Position numbers and translations under genes: made by a program
In this document: positions 27,244-35,569 of the stretch, piece by piece
Numbering within the stretch: the stretch's first letter is position 1
How the letters are laid out: the number at the start of each line of letters is the position of its first letter
From: JBDHWG01 sp046328505
GTDB taxonomy: Bacteria > Chloroflexota > Anaerolineae > Epilineales > JAHCIE01
Direction: 5' to 3'
Length of the DNA: 64,000 nucleotides
NCBI GenBank assembly: GCA_046328505.1
Contig: JAXLWL010000005.1
Span: forward strand, 1-64,000
The notes under the pieces: model-generated
The model's input: the letters and a program-made list of their open reading frames with translations, nothing else
Databases searched by the model: none
What the model was told of the DNA's origin: nothing

Positions 27244-27530
27244 CCGTCATGCTGAGCGAAGTGAAGCATCTGGGCCGCATTCAATCGCAGTCCAGACCCC
27301 GCGCTTCACTGCTTAGAACACAGGACACGCCGTCATTGCGAGGAGGACGACAGGACGACGAAGCAATCTCTCGGCGGGTGAACGGCCTGCTTTTCCCGCG
27401 CTAGATAGTCTGTCGTCAGGGCGGGAGATTGCTTCGCTGACGCTCGCAATGACAGCCATGCCGTGTTCTGATGTTAGCGCATGCCGCCACACGGCATGGT
27501 GGTCTCGGGGTGACAGCGATCGTCATGCGT
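27244..27530. repeat. Mosaic palindromic repeat island 2
   Basis: The gap between the amidinohydrolase and acetyltransferase genes. Module A starts GTCATGCTGAGCG at 27247, with GAAGCATCTGGGCCGC. B-like CACTGCTTAGAACACA follows near 27306-27321. Module C runs GTCATTGCGAGG to CGCTCGCAATGACAG, 27332-27454. Module D runs GTGTTCTG to GGGGTGACAGCG, 27463-27518. The following GATCGTCATGCG is shared with island 3 and contains the stop codon of the acetyltransferase gene. Confidence 0.8.
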
Positions 27531-28047
27531 CTGGTGGTGGAGATCCGTCCGTGGGGAACTCCCATCGCATCAGGTACGACGTGCTGCCGACGCGGTTCGT
27601 GATTTCGCCGACAACCACAAATCCGGCGCGCTCATACAGGCGCTTGGCCGGATTGCCGTCGCGCACGCTGAGATAGATGCACGGATAGACGCCGCGCGCC
27701 TCGTCCAGCAGCCGCGCCAGCAGCGCGCTTCCCACGCCCTGCCCGATGACCTCCGGCAGCACCGCGATCGCCAGCTCGGCGTGCTCGCCATTGTCGAGTG
27801 GCAGGACGCGCACCCAGGCTGCGCCGACGGAACACCCGGCGGCATCCTCCGCGATGACGCCGAGATCGTCCGGCCGGCCCCATCCTTCGACGAAGCGCGC
27901 CAAGTAAGGATGAGTCTTGGCGTCGTCGGCGACGGCGCCCGGTTCCTTGTCCATGTAGCTCGCGTAGTAGAGCATCTGCCACAGGAACGCCTCGTCGGCC
28001 GACGTGGCGCGGCGGGTGATGGCCGCGCGATTGGTGGGGCTATACAT
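27523..28047 (-). CDS. GNAT family N-acetyltransferase
   Basis: A 174-residue GNAT protein. Acetyl-CoA motif A reads LAIAVLPEVIGQGVGSALL, followed by YLSVRDGNPAKRLYERAGFVVVG, the usual motif B. It starts at ATG 28047 (GGAG about 10 bp upstream). An in-frame extension to 28125 would run to the antitoxin stop and has no ribosome site. The substrate is unknown. Its stop codon falls within the edge of the repeat island downstream, so the last residues (DGSPPPDA) may be shaped by the repeat. Confidence 0.88.
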   Translation of the reverse strand: MYSPTNRAAITRRATSADEAFLWQMLYYASYMDKEPGAVADDAKTHPYLARFVEGWGRPDDLGVIAEDAAGCSVGAAWVRVLPLDNGEHAELAIAVLPEVIGQGVGSALLARLLDEARGVYPCIYLSVRDGNPAKRLYERAGFVVVGEITNRVGSTSYLMRWEFPTDGSPPPDA

Positions 28048-28124
28048 TAAAAGGGACTCCACACAACAACGGCGGGGAAGCTCCATAGTCCGCTGCCCCG
28101 CCGTTGCACTTACCGTCAAACACA

Positions 28125-28409
28125 TCAGTTCTTCGTGGCCGAGTCCTCATCGCCGTCAACACCATCCCAGATCTCATCGCCTGATAGTCCGCCAGTCTCT
28201 CGGATACTCCGGCGGGATTTGTCCAACAGAGCCTGAAAACGGGGCGAGTGAGCCAGCACTAACCTCTCCAGGTCATCATCATCAACCGGAGCAATGAGAA
28301 CGGCTATCGCTTTCCCATTGCGAGTGATTACGATCGGCCCATCGGTCTTGCACTCGTCCAGATAAGCACTCAAGTGAGCTTTTGCCTCGGCAACCGGCAC
28401 AATTTTCAT
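28125..28409 (-). CDS. Antitoxin, Phd/YefM family
   Basis: A 94-residue protein with the Phd/YefM DNA-binding fold: MKIVPVAEAKAHLSAYLDEC and PIVITRNGKAIAVLIAP. The acidic C-terminal tail (LSGDEIWDGVDGDED) would wrap and neutralise the toxin. The start ATG at 28409 overlaps the stop of the toxin gene (ATGA). The antitoxin is the second gene, the reverse of the usual phd-doc or yefM-yoeB order. It should also repress the operon promoter at 28737-28765. Confidence 0.9.
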   Translation of the reverse strand: MKIVPVAEAKAHLSAYLDECKTDGPIVITRNGKAIAVLIAPVDDDDLERLVLAHSPRFQALLDKSRRSIRETGGLSGDEIWDGVDGDEDSATKN

Positions 28410-28735
28410 ACCTCAAACTCCTCTCCGCCGACAAGCAGCGTACTACCCTCCTTGACACCGATGGCCAGAATCCAGACTTCGTGTTCGTCTGAGGTGACTT
28501 CATAGAATACCCTGAACCGGTTATTGGGTCCGCAACGCAGCTCCCAAACCGCTTCAAAGGGTGCGGGTTGTCGCAAAGGCTTACGGTTCCGGGTCTCGAC
28601 CTCAGGTTCTCGGCAAAGCTGCTCTTCGATCTCCTCCTTAATGAGACGATGGTACTTCCGCTCGATGGCGGCAAGATGTTGTTGAACTTCACGCGCGTAG
28701 ATAATCGTATACGCCCTCGATGACTGCCTGGTCAC
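28406..28735 (-). CDS. Toxin, RelE/ParE superfamily
   Basis: A 109-residue RelE-like toxin: AYTIIYAREVQQHLAAIE (N-terminal strand and helix), RKPLRQPAPFEAVWELRCG and NNRFRVFYEVTSDEHEVWILAIGVKE. RelE toxins cut mRNA in the ribosomal A site; ParE members poison gyrase. I place the start at GTG 28735. It lies almost on top of the predicted -10 box (28742-28737), so either the true transcription start is further upstream or the start codon is further in, and this needs checking. It is coupled to the Phd-type antitoxin by a 4-bp overlap. Confidence 0.82.
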   Translation of the reverse strand: MTRQSSRAYTIIYAREVQQHLAAIERKYHRLIKEEIEEQLCREPEVETRNRKPLRQPAPFEAVWELRCGPNNRFRVFYEVTSDEHEVWILAIGVKEGSTLLVGGEEFEV

Positions 28736-28736
28736 G

Positions 28737-28765
28737 ATTATAGTCCAAATTCGGGTCAGATTCAA
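28737..28765 (-). promoter_or_regulatory. Promoter of the toxin-antitoxin operon
   Basis: Minus strand TTGAAT (28765-28760), 17 bp, TATAAT (28742-28737). It overlaps the end of the aminotransferase gene and abuts the toxin start codon. Confidence 0.6.
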
Positions 28766-29955
28766 CCTGCCCGAATCTCGGTGATGGCTTCGGCCAAGCG
28801 GTCGATGTCCTCCTCGGTGTTGTAGAAGCCGGTCGAGGCGCGGTTCAGGACGGGGTCGGGCGTGTGGCGGATGGAGATGCCGCGCTGCCCCAGCCTTTCC
28901 GTCAGGTCGGCCGGCTCGATGCCGTCCACTGTGAAGTGGATGAGGCCGGCGAGACCGTCGTAGCTCGGCATGTACATCTGGACACCGGGCAGCGCGGCCA
29001 GCGTTTCGTAGCAGTAGCGGCCCAGCTCGCGGATGCGCTGGTACACCCAGTCCCAGCCCAGGTCGCAGTCGATCCACGACATTCCCGTCGCGAACGCTCG
29101 GATCGCGGGCGTCGGGTGGCTGAGGGCCTGGTAGCGCGCGGCGCCGGCGCGGGGGTTGAACTCGCAGCCCTCTTTCGCCTGGCGCGGCGTGATGGCCCCG
29201 TAGCCGACGTAGGTTGGGAGAATATCGCCCATGCGGTCCTCGCGCACGAACACCGCGCCAGTCCCGTCCGGCCCGCACAGCCACTTCTGGCCCGATAGCG
29301 CGTACACGTCCACGCCCATGTCGTACACCTTCGACGGAACCTGGCCCGCGCCCTGCGCCGCGTCGCAGATGACGAGGGCGCCCACCGCGTGAGCCATGTC
29401 GGAAATCTCGCGCATGGGTAGCACCAGGCCGCTGGCCCAGGAGACGTGGGAGAGCATGACTGCCTTCGTGCGCGGTGTCAGCGCCTTCTCTAGCTCGGCC
29501 AGCGTGTCCACGCCGCGCAGGCCGATGTCGGTGAAGCGCACTTTAGCGCCGAAGCGCTCGCGGATGATGGCAATGGGGTTGAGGCCGCCCTCGTGCTCGC
29601 TGCCGGCCGTGACGATCTCGTCGCCCGGCTGCCAGTTGATTCCGAACAGCCCGATGTTCATGCCCTCGGTCGTGTTGTGGGTCAGGGCGACTTCCTCGCG
29701 CTTGCAGCCCAGGATGCCCGCAACGCAGGCGATGGCCTCCTGGTGTATCTCGGCCATGCGCATGTACGACGCCATGCCCACGCGCCCCTCGACGAGCTCC
29801 GTCTGGGCGTGCTGGATCATCGCCAAATTCCCGCAGCTCGGTAGCGGGCCGTTGGAGCCAGTGTTGAGGAAGACCCATTTCTGCACCGCGGGCATCTCGC
29901 GGCGAATGGCGGCCACTTTCTCGTGATCTTTGGATGTCGGCAGAACAGTTCGCAT
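28762..29955 (-). CDS. Class V PLP aminotransferase (cysteine desulfurase/isopenicillin epimerase-like)
   Basis: A 397-residue fold-type I PLP enzyme. VFLNTGSNGPLP opens the fold, with ALTHNTTEGMNIGL, SHVSWASGLVLP and VICDAAQGAG (Asp to the PLP N1). The Schiff-base lysine is Lys224 in LSGQKWLCGPDGTG. By sequence it belongs with isopenicillin N epimerase-like and selenocysteine lyase-like proteins of class V rather than true IscS, as no active-site Cys loop is evident. It begins 3 bp after the nitrilase stop, so the two form an operon. An amino acid or amine derived from a nitrile is a possible substrate (inference). Confidence 0.9.
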   Translation of the reverse strand: MRTVLPTSKDHEKVAAIRREMPAVQKWVFLNTGSNGPLPSCGNLAMIQHAQTELVEGRVGMASYMRMAEIHQEAIACVAGILGCKREEVALTHNTTEGMNIGLFGINWQPGDEIVTAGSEHEGGLNPIAIIRERFGAKVRFTDIGLRGVDTLAELEKALTPRTKAVMLSHVSWASGLVLPMREISDMAHAVGALVICDAAQGAGQVPSKVYDMGVDVYALSGQKWLCGPDGTGAVFVREDRMGDILPTYVGYGAITPRQAKEGCEFNPRAGAARYQALSHPTPAIRAFATGMSWIDCDLGWDWVYQRIRELGRYCYETLAALPGVQMYMPSYDGLAGLIHFTVDGIEPADLTERLGQRGISIRHTPDPVLNRASTGFYNTEEDIDRLAEAITEIRAG

Positions 29956-29958
29956 GAT

Positions 29959-30894
29959 TTATCTCTCGTCCTCAAAGTTGACCGGCCGCGTCGGCCGGGT
30001 ATTCACCGTCAATTGGAAGATGTCCGGGCGGGCGTAGTGGCCCACCACATCCAGGTCGAACTTACCCCGCGCGATCGCGCCCAGGTCCAGGTCCGCCGTG
30101 AGAATCGCAGGCTCATCGAAGCACGGCCCAGCCAGTACCTCGCCCAGCGGGCTGACGATACAGCTCCCGCCGCGGATCAGCACCGTCGATGGGTCGTTGC
30201 CCTGGAGCGGCTCATAGTCGGCCGGGTAGTCACTGCGCCGGGCGAACTGGCACGCCGACAGGACGAAGCATCTGCCTTCGAGGGCGATGGTGCGCATCGT
30301 CGGCAGCCACGTCTCGCGGTCATCCACCGTCGGCGCGCAGTAGAGCTGGATGCCCTGGGCGTACATGGCGGTGCGCAGCAGGGGCATGTAGTTCTCCCAG
30401 CAGATGACAGCGCCGAGCCGCCCCAGCGGCGTGTCCAGGACGGGCAGCGTCGAGCCGTCGCCGAAGCCCCAGATGAGCCGTTCCATCGCCGTGGGCATGA
30501 CTTTGCGGTGTTTGGCGGCGAGATCGCCGCTCGGCGTGAAAAACAGAATCGTGCAGTATAGCGTGCCGCCGTCACGCTCGATGACGCCGATGACGAGCCA
30601 GACGCCATGCTGCCGCGCCGCCTCGCCCAGCCGCGCCGTCGCCAGGCCAGGGACATCCACGGCGCTCTCCCAATAGCGCCGGAACCACTCACGCCCCTCC
30701 GGCAGCCGCATACCGACACGCGCGCCAAAGTCGATGCCCTTGGGATAGCCCGCCAGGAACGCTTCCGGGAAGACGACGAGCTGCGCTCCCTGCCGCGCAG
30801 CCTGGGCAACCAGGGCGACTGCCTTGTCCAGTGAGCAATCCAGGTCGAACGCCGCCGGCGCATCCTGGACGACAGCCACCCGAACCGGGTTCAT
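29959..30894 (-). CDS. Nitrilase (carbon-nitrogen hydrolase family)
   Basis: A 311-residue member of the nitrilase superfamily, branch 1 by motif. The catalytic triad is Glu44 in VVFPEAFLAGYP, the Lys of HRKVMPT and Cys165 in VICWENYMPLL. CWENxMPL is the signature of true nitrilases that convert nitriles directly to acid and ammonia, as opposed to amidases. The tail with VGHYARPDIFQLTVN is also typical. It likely frees ammonia from an organic nitrile such as a plant- or microbe-derived aldoxime product. It forms an operon with the class V aminotransferase downstream. Confidence 0.93.
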   Translation of the reverse strand: MNPVRVAVVQDAPAAFDLDCSLDKAVALVAQAARQGAQLVVFPEAFLAGYPKGIDFGARVGMRLPEGREWFRRYWESAVDVPGLATARLGEAARQHGVWLVIGVIERDGGTLYCTILFFTPSGDLAAKHRKVMPTAMERLIWGFGDGSTLPVLDTPLGRLGAVICWENYMPLLRTAMYAQGIQLYCAPTVDDRETWLPTMRTIALEGRCFVLSACQFARRSDYPADYEPLQGNDPSTVLIRGGSCIVSPLGEVLAGPCFDEPAILTADLDLGAIARGKFDLDVVGHYARPDIFQLTVNTRPTRPVNFEDER

Positions 30895-30921
30895 AGCGCC
30901 CTCCTTGACAATAAGCCTGGG

Positions 30922-31198
30922 CTGTCATGCTTCGCTGCGCTCAGCATCCCCCGCTGCTCCTGGTGGCCCTTCGCTCTGCTGCTCAGAACACAAGTTGCGG
31001 TGTCGCTGCGAGGAGGGCAACAGCCCGACGAAGCAGCCTCCTGGTTGGCGACAGACCCGCCGTTGCCGCTCAGACACACTTTAGCAAGGGCGAGAGATTG
31101 CTTCGCTGCGCTCGCAATGACAGCTTGACGGTGTTCCCGTGTTGGCGCATGCTGTCACACGGGATAGAGTTCTCAGGGCGACAGCGATTCTCATGCGC
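30922..31198. repeat. Mosaic palindromic repeat island 3
   Basis: The gap between the fusion-protein and nitrilase genes. Module A starts at about 30926 (GTCATGCTTCGCTGCGCTCAGCATC), B at 30967-30992 (GGCCCTTCGCTC...CTCAGAACACA), C at 31001-31124 (diverged left arm GTCGCTGCGAGG, right arm CGCTCGCAATGACAG) and D at about 31132-31186 (GTGTTCCCGTGTTGGCGCATGC...GGGCGACAGCG). The order matches islands 2 and 4. Confidence 0.8.
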
Positions 31199-31202
31199 CC
31201 GT

Positions 31203-34200
31203 CTATAAAGAACTCCTCACGAAATCTTCGCCAAGCACCCTGTCTAGCTCCGCGACCAGGCGGTCGGCGTCGCGCTCGTCGAACACGAGTGGCGGCTTGA
31301 TCTTGAGCACATTGTGGTACGGGCCGTCGGTGCTCAGCAGGATGCCACGCTCGCGCAGCCGGTTGGCAGCATAGGCGGCCTCGGCGGCGGCCGGTTCCAG
31401 CGTCTCGCGGTCGCGCACCAACTCCACGCCGACGAACATTCCATGCCCGCGAACGTCGCCGACGATGGCGTGCCGCTGCGTGAGCGGTTCCAGTCCTGCC
31501 AGCAAGTGTTGGCCGACGCGCAGTGCCCGCCCTTGTAGCCCTTCCTCCTCTATCACATCCAGCACTGCCAGCCCGATGGCGCACGAGACCGGATTCCCGC
31601 CGAACGTATTGAAGTACTCCATCCCGTTGGCGAACGCCTGGGCGATCTCCGGCGTCGTTACGACGGCGCCCATGGGATGGCCGTTGCCGATGGGCTTGCC
31701 GAGGGTGACGATGTCCGGCACCACGCCCTGGGTCTCGAACATCCAGAAGTGGTCGCCGGCTCGCCCGAAGCCTACCTGCACCTCGTCGGCGATGCACAGC
31801 CCGCCCGCCGCTCGGACGTGCTTATACGCCTCGGCGAGGTAGCCGTCGGGCAGGATGATCTGGCCGCCGGTGCCCATTGCCGACTCGGCGATGAATGCCG
31901 CCACGCCACCGTCGCGCCCCATCTCCGCCGCCACCTCCCCAACGTGGGCCGCGTAGTGGCTGCCTGCCTGCGGATCGTCGCGGCGGTATAGGCCGCGGTA
32001 GACGTCGGGGATGGGCGCCGCGCGGACGTGGGGCGGCGCGCCCCGGCCGCCCGGACCGTCGTGCTTGTACGGGCTGACATCAATAAGGCCGGTCGTGTTG
32101 CCGTGGTAGCCGACCTCGACCACGATGGTATCATCGTGGCCGGTGACGGTGCGCGCGATTCGTAGCGCCAGCTCATTCGCCTCGCTGCCCGATGTCACGA
32201 AGTAGCATACCCGCAGCGGGTCGGGCAGTGTCGCCGTCAGGCGCTCGACATAGCGCGCCAGGTTCGCGTGCAGGTAGCGCGTGTTGGTGTTCAGGACCGC
32301 CATCTGTCGCTGGCCCGCCTGCACCACCTTGGGGTGGCTGTGGCCGACGTGCGGCACGTTGTTGACGGCGTCCAGGTACTTTCGGCCGTCCGCGTCGTAC
32401 AGGTACTGCATCCAGCCGCGAACGATGTGCAGCGGCCGGTCGTAAGAAGTGCTGAGCGACGGGCCGAGCCGCTCCGAGCGAACCGTCATTATCTCTGCCG
32501 CTGCCATCTCCGGCGGCGGGAAGCGGTCGTCGGGGATGCCGAGAATCAGGTTGGGATCGGGGCAGACGCTCGTCCAGACGGCCTTCTGGCTCACGCGCGC
32601 CACGCCCGGGAAGTCTCCCCACCGATCCAGGGTGTCCGTGAGGATCTGGAGGTGCAGGTGGGGCGGCCAGTTGCCGTTGACTTCGGCCGAGCCGATGGCG
32701 CCGATGCGGTCGCCGCGCCGCAGCGGCATGCCCTCCGCAAGACTGTCCAGGGAGTCGCGCGTCAGGTGGCCATAGAGGGTGTAGAAGCGGGGTCCGTCGG
32801 GTGGGTCGTGCTGGAGAATAACGACTGGACCGTAGCCGCATGGCACGGCGTCGTCGGTAAAGCTGTGGACGACGCCGTCGAGGGCAGCAAACACCGGCTC
32901 GCCGACGGCCATGAACACATCCACGCCGATGTGGAGCGTGCGCCACTCGGGGCCGTCGTTGCTCTCGGCGTAGAACGCGTCACTGGTGTAGACGCCGCGC
33001 ACCTCGCAGTAGCGCCCGATGCTCGCCGCCGCGCCGGCCACTCGCATATCGCGGAAGATTCGTGCCGTTAGCAGCTCGGTGTCGGCCCACTCAATGGGGT
33101 TGGCCAGGTCCAGGCTGCCCACGCTCAAATCGGTGAAGATGACCCGTGAGGTGCGCAGGTCCGGCGCGACGACGCGCCCGATCTCGGACGCGTGCGCCTT
33201 GAGCCACCCGACCACGGCGGCGTTGGTCGGCGACGCCGGCAGGCCGCAGGCATCGCGGAAGGTGAAGTGGGCGAAGTCCGGCGAGACCGAGGCGATCCGC
33301 TCCAGCAGCGCCCACGCCGGGGCCTCGTTGATCATCATGTGGGCGTTGGCCGGATCGACGGCGCGGCAGTAGGCGGAGTTCACGACGCTGACGCACAGCC
33401 GCGCCACAATCAGGGGGTAGAGCACTTCTAGCTCCGCCTCGGTCAGCGGAAAGGCGGCATGGTAGCCCGCGACGACGTGGGCCGCGGCGGCGAGTGGGTC
33501 GGGCTTGTCGAGCATGGCGTACGCCGCGGCGATCGCGACCTCGCCGACCGTCTGGCTGTAGGTCATGTCGCCGAAGTCGAAGATGCCGACAACTCGAGGG
33601 GCACGCGGGTCGCCGCCGACGAGGACGTTGTAGTCGTTGCCGTCATTGTAGATGACGCTGGCGCGCAGGTCGGGAAGGCGGGGCGCAGCCCGGGTTTCGT
33701 ACAGCGCCATGAACCCCTCGACAAGGGCGCGCTGACGGGGGTCCGGCAGGTAGCCGATATGCTCGCGCGCCCAGCCCGCCTCCGCCAGGTCCCACTTGAG
33801 GTCACGGCGCATGGCCGGGTGGCTGAAAGTCTGTAGGGCAGCGTCCATGTCACCCAAGACGCGGCCCAGGTCGCGCAACAACTGCGGACTGTGCGGGTTG
33901 ACGTGCACCAGGAGGCGGCCGGGTAGATAGGTCAGCAGGCGGAGATAGCGTTGCTCGTCCCCGTCCAGCGGTACGATTGAGCGGCCATCGCGGCCGCGCA
34001 GGACACGTGGCACGGGGAGGGTGGGCGCGTGAGCCGCCAGATGGTCCAGGGCCTGGACCTGGAAATCGAGGCTTTCCCAGGTCTCCGACGGGTCGGAGAC
34101 CTTGAGAATAGTTTCGCTTCCGTCGTCGGCGCGCACATGGAAGTTCTGCCCCATCTCGCCGGGCAGCGCCGCCGCTGTGGCCCGCAAGCCGTACGCCTCC

Positions 34201-34271
34201 CACACGAGGCGCGCCGCGTCAGCCGCGGAAAGCCCCTCGCCCCCTCGCACACTTATCTCCGTATCGGTCAT
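31203..34271 (-). CDS. Trifunctional fusion: APH-like kinase, M23 peptidase-like domain, class III aminotransferase/phospho-lyase
   Basis: A 1022-residue fusion. Residues 1 to about 385 are an aminoglycoside phosphotransferase-fold kinase (catalytic region SVIYNDGNDYNVLV, metal site GIFDFGDM). About 395-590 is an M23/LytM-like domain with HIGVDVF (His447), YTLYGHL and HLHLQ. About 600-1022 is a class III PLP domain with Lys859 in TLGKPIGNGHPMG. Kinase plus phospho-lyase fusions are known as bacterial counterparts of hydroxylysine kinase with 5-phosphohydroxylysine or phosphoethanolamine phospho-lyase. So a kinase-then-elimination route on a hydroxylated amine is likely. The role of the middle domain in a cytosolic protein is unclear. 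ATG 34271 is chosen by position of the first domain. Confidence 0.92.
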   Translation of the reverse strand: MTDTEISVRGGEGLSAADAARLVWEAYGLRATAAALPGEMGQNFHVRADDGSETILKVSDPSETWESLDFQVQALDHLAAHAPTLPVPRVLRGRDGRSIVPLDGDEQRYLRLLTYLPGRLLVHVNPHSPQLLRDLGRVLGDMDAALQTFSHPAMRRDLKWDLAEAGWAREHIGYLPDPRQRALVEGFMALYETRAAPRLPDLRASVIYNDGNDYNVLVGGDPRAPRVVGIFDFGDMTYSQTVGEVAIAAAYAMLDKPDPLAAAAHVVAGYHAAFPLTEAELEVLYPLIVARLCVSVVNSAYCRAVDPANAHMMINEAPAWALLERIASVSPDFAHFTFRDACGLPASPTNAAVVGWLKAHASEIGRVVAPDLRTSRVIFTDLSVGSLDLANPIEWADTELLTARIFRDMRVAGAAASIGRYCEVRGVYTSDAFYAESNDGPEWRTLHIGVDVFMAVGEPVFAALDGVVHSFTDDAVPCGYGPVVILQHDPPDGPRFYTLYGHLTRDSLDSLAEGMPLRRGDRIGAIGSAEVNGNWPPHLHLQILTDTLDRWGDFPGVARVSQKAVWTSVCPDPNLILGIPDDRFPPPEMAAAEIMTVRSERLGPSLSTSYDRPLHIVRGWMQYLYDADGRKYLDAVNNVPHVGHSHPKVVQAGQRQMAVLNTNTRYLHANLARYVERLTATLPDPLRVCYFVTSGSEANELALRIARTVTGHDDTIVVEVGYHGNTTGLIDVSPYKHDGPGGRGAPPHVRAAPIPDVYRGLYRRDDPQAGSHYAAHVGEVAAEMGRDGGVAAFIAESAMGTGGQIILPDGYLAEAYKHVRAAGGLCIADEVQVGFGRAGDHFWMFETQGVVPDIVTLGKPIGNGHPMGAVVTTPEIAQAFANGMEYFNTFGGNPVSCAIGLAVLDVIEEEGLQGRALRVGQHLLAGLEPLTQRHAIVGDVRGHGMFVGVELVRDRETLEPAAAEAAYAANRLRERGILLSTDGPYHNVLKIKPPLVFDERDADRLVAELDRVLGEDFVRSSL

Positions 34272-34308
34272 GTCGTTCCCCGCGTCCCTCTTCTGCCTTA
34301 GAAGCGCA

Positions 34309-34314
34309 ATTATA
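34309..34314 (-). promoter_or_regulatory. Candidate -10 box of the trifunctional fusion gene
   Basis: A perfect TATAAT on the minus strand, 38 bp before the ATG at 34271. The expected -35 position (TCGCTA) is weak. Confidence 0.4.
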
Positions 34315-34374
34315 CCGCGTTGGCCGGGTAGTAGCGACTCATGAATCGTTACTTCTCGATGCCGCACTCCACTT

Positions 34375-34632
34375 TGTCATGCTGAGCGGAGCGAAGCATC
34401 CCGATACCGCTGGGGGCCCTTCGCTGCGCTCCTCAGAACACACACAACTGTCATTGCGAGGAGCGCGTCGGCGCGACGAAGCAATCTCTCAGTGGCTGAC
34501 AGCAATCCCCTAGGGGTGCAGACTGCCTTTGACAAGGGCGGGAGATTGCTTCGCTTCGCTCGCAATGACGGCGTGGCTGTGTTCTTGTACTGGCGCGTGC
34601 CGCCACACGGCACGGCGGTCTCAGAGTGACAG
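34375..34632. repeat. Mosaic palindromic repeat island 4
   Basis: This occupies most of the gap between an acetyltransferase and the fusion gene. A starts at 34376 (GTCATGCTGAGCGGAGCGAAGCATC), B at 34410-34443 (GGGGGCCCTTCGCTGCGCTCCTCAGAACACA), C spans 34450-34570 and D 34577-34632 (GTGTTCTTGTACTGGCGCG...CTCAGAGTGACAG). It is the cleanest copy of the A-B-C-D order. Confidence 0.82.
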
Positions 34633-34638
34633 AGTACG

Positions 34639-35451
34639 CTACGCCCCCGCGATGTGGTTCGGGCGCAGGTACGCCAGGGAACAGCCAGTGCGCAGCATGT
34701 TGTGGAACGAGGGGTTGCGATGCTCAGGCGTATCTTCGCCGGTTTCGGTGACAATCCAGCGGCAGCCCATGTCGATGGCATCCTGGATGCTGCGCGCCAT
34801 CAGCGCCCCCTGCGCGCCTCGGCGGCGGAAGGCGGGGCGGGTTGCCTCGATTCCTAGCCAGCCGACAGCCTCGCGGACATACAAAGCCGCTGCCGCGGCC
34901 GACGTCTCGCCATCCGACGCCAGGTAGTGCCGCCAGCCCGGCTCGCCAATACTCGCCGCGAGCCAGCCACCCAGGAACGGCGGCATGCCGAACCCTTCGA
35001 GCGCTACCCCGGCCCACTCCTGCGCCCTCTCTCTGCCGACGACCTCGATGGTCAGGTCCGTTGCCACAATAGACGGCGGCTCAATTCCGCGGTACATCTT
35101 CGCCCAATTGTCGCGCACGGGGAGGCCGCGTGCCGTCAGCCAACCGGACAGAGCGGACGGCTGGGCCGACGGGCTGACCTGGACGGCCCACCTGGATATG
35201 CCGGCCGCGCGGTAGAGTGCGACTATCTCATCCACCACCGTCTCGCTCGCCGGTTCCCGCACGCCGAGCCCGACGACTCGATTGAACAGCACGGCGGGAA
35301 TCGAAGGTGCGAGCAAGCACACCGCGCCGCCGACTCGCTCCACTCGAAGCCCTAAATCGAGCGGCGCGACGCGAAACATGTCGACATACGCCTCGGCCTC
35401 CCCGAATTCCACGAGATCAGCCAATTCCGCTGCGCTCAGCTCTTGAGACAT
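34639..35451 (-). CDS. GNAT family N-acetyltransferase (two-domain form)
   Basis: A 270-residue protein whose C-terminal half is a GNAT domain: AAALYVREAVGWLGIEATRPAFRRRGAQGALMARSIQDAIDMG (acetyl-CoA motif RRRGAQG), then NPSFHNMLRTGCSLAYLRPNH. The N-terminal half (VDMFRVAPLDLGLRVERVGGAV) is a second, degenerate GNAT-like module, common in this subgroup. The start ATG 35451 has ACAGGAG upstream. The frame runs open to 35808 against the neighbouring gene but lacks a start signal there. The substrate is unknown. Confidence 0.85.
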   Translation of the reverse strand: MSQELSAAELADLVEFGEAEAYVDMFRVAPLDLGLRVERVGGAVCLLAPSIPAVLFNRVVGLGVREPASETVVDEIVALYRAAGISRWAVQVSPSAQPSALSGWLTARGLPVRDNWAKMYRGIEPPSIVATDLTIEVVGRERAQEWAGVALEGFGMPPFLGGWLAASIGEPGWRHYLASDGETSAAAAALYVREAVGWLGIEATRPAFRRRGAQGALMARSIQDAIDMGCRWIVTETGEDTPEHRNPSFHNMLRTGCSLAYLRPNHIAGA

Positions 35452-35569
35452 GGCGTCTGCTCTCCTGTCAAAATAGGCTGGCAACCAGGAAGGCAACATT
35501 CTGTTCTGCGGCCACGGGAGCGACTGGAAGTCGCCACTACATTGCCTCCCATTGACGGGTAACACACCG

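Noticed and set aside
24262..34632. Possible CRISPR array
   Set aside because: The repeats are large palindromic modules kilobases apart, with no regular short repeat-spacer pattern and no cas genes.
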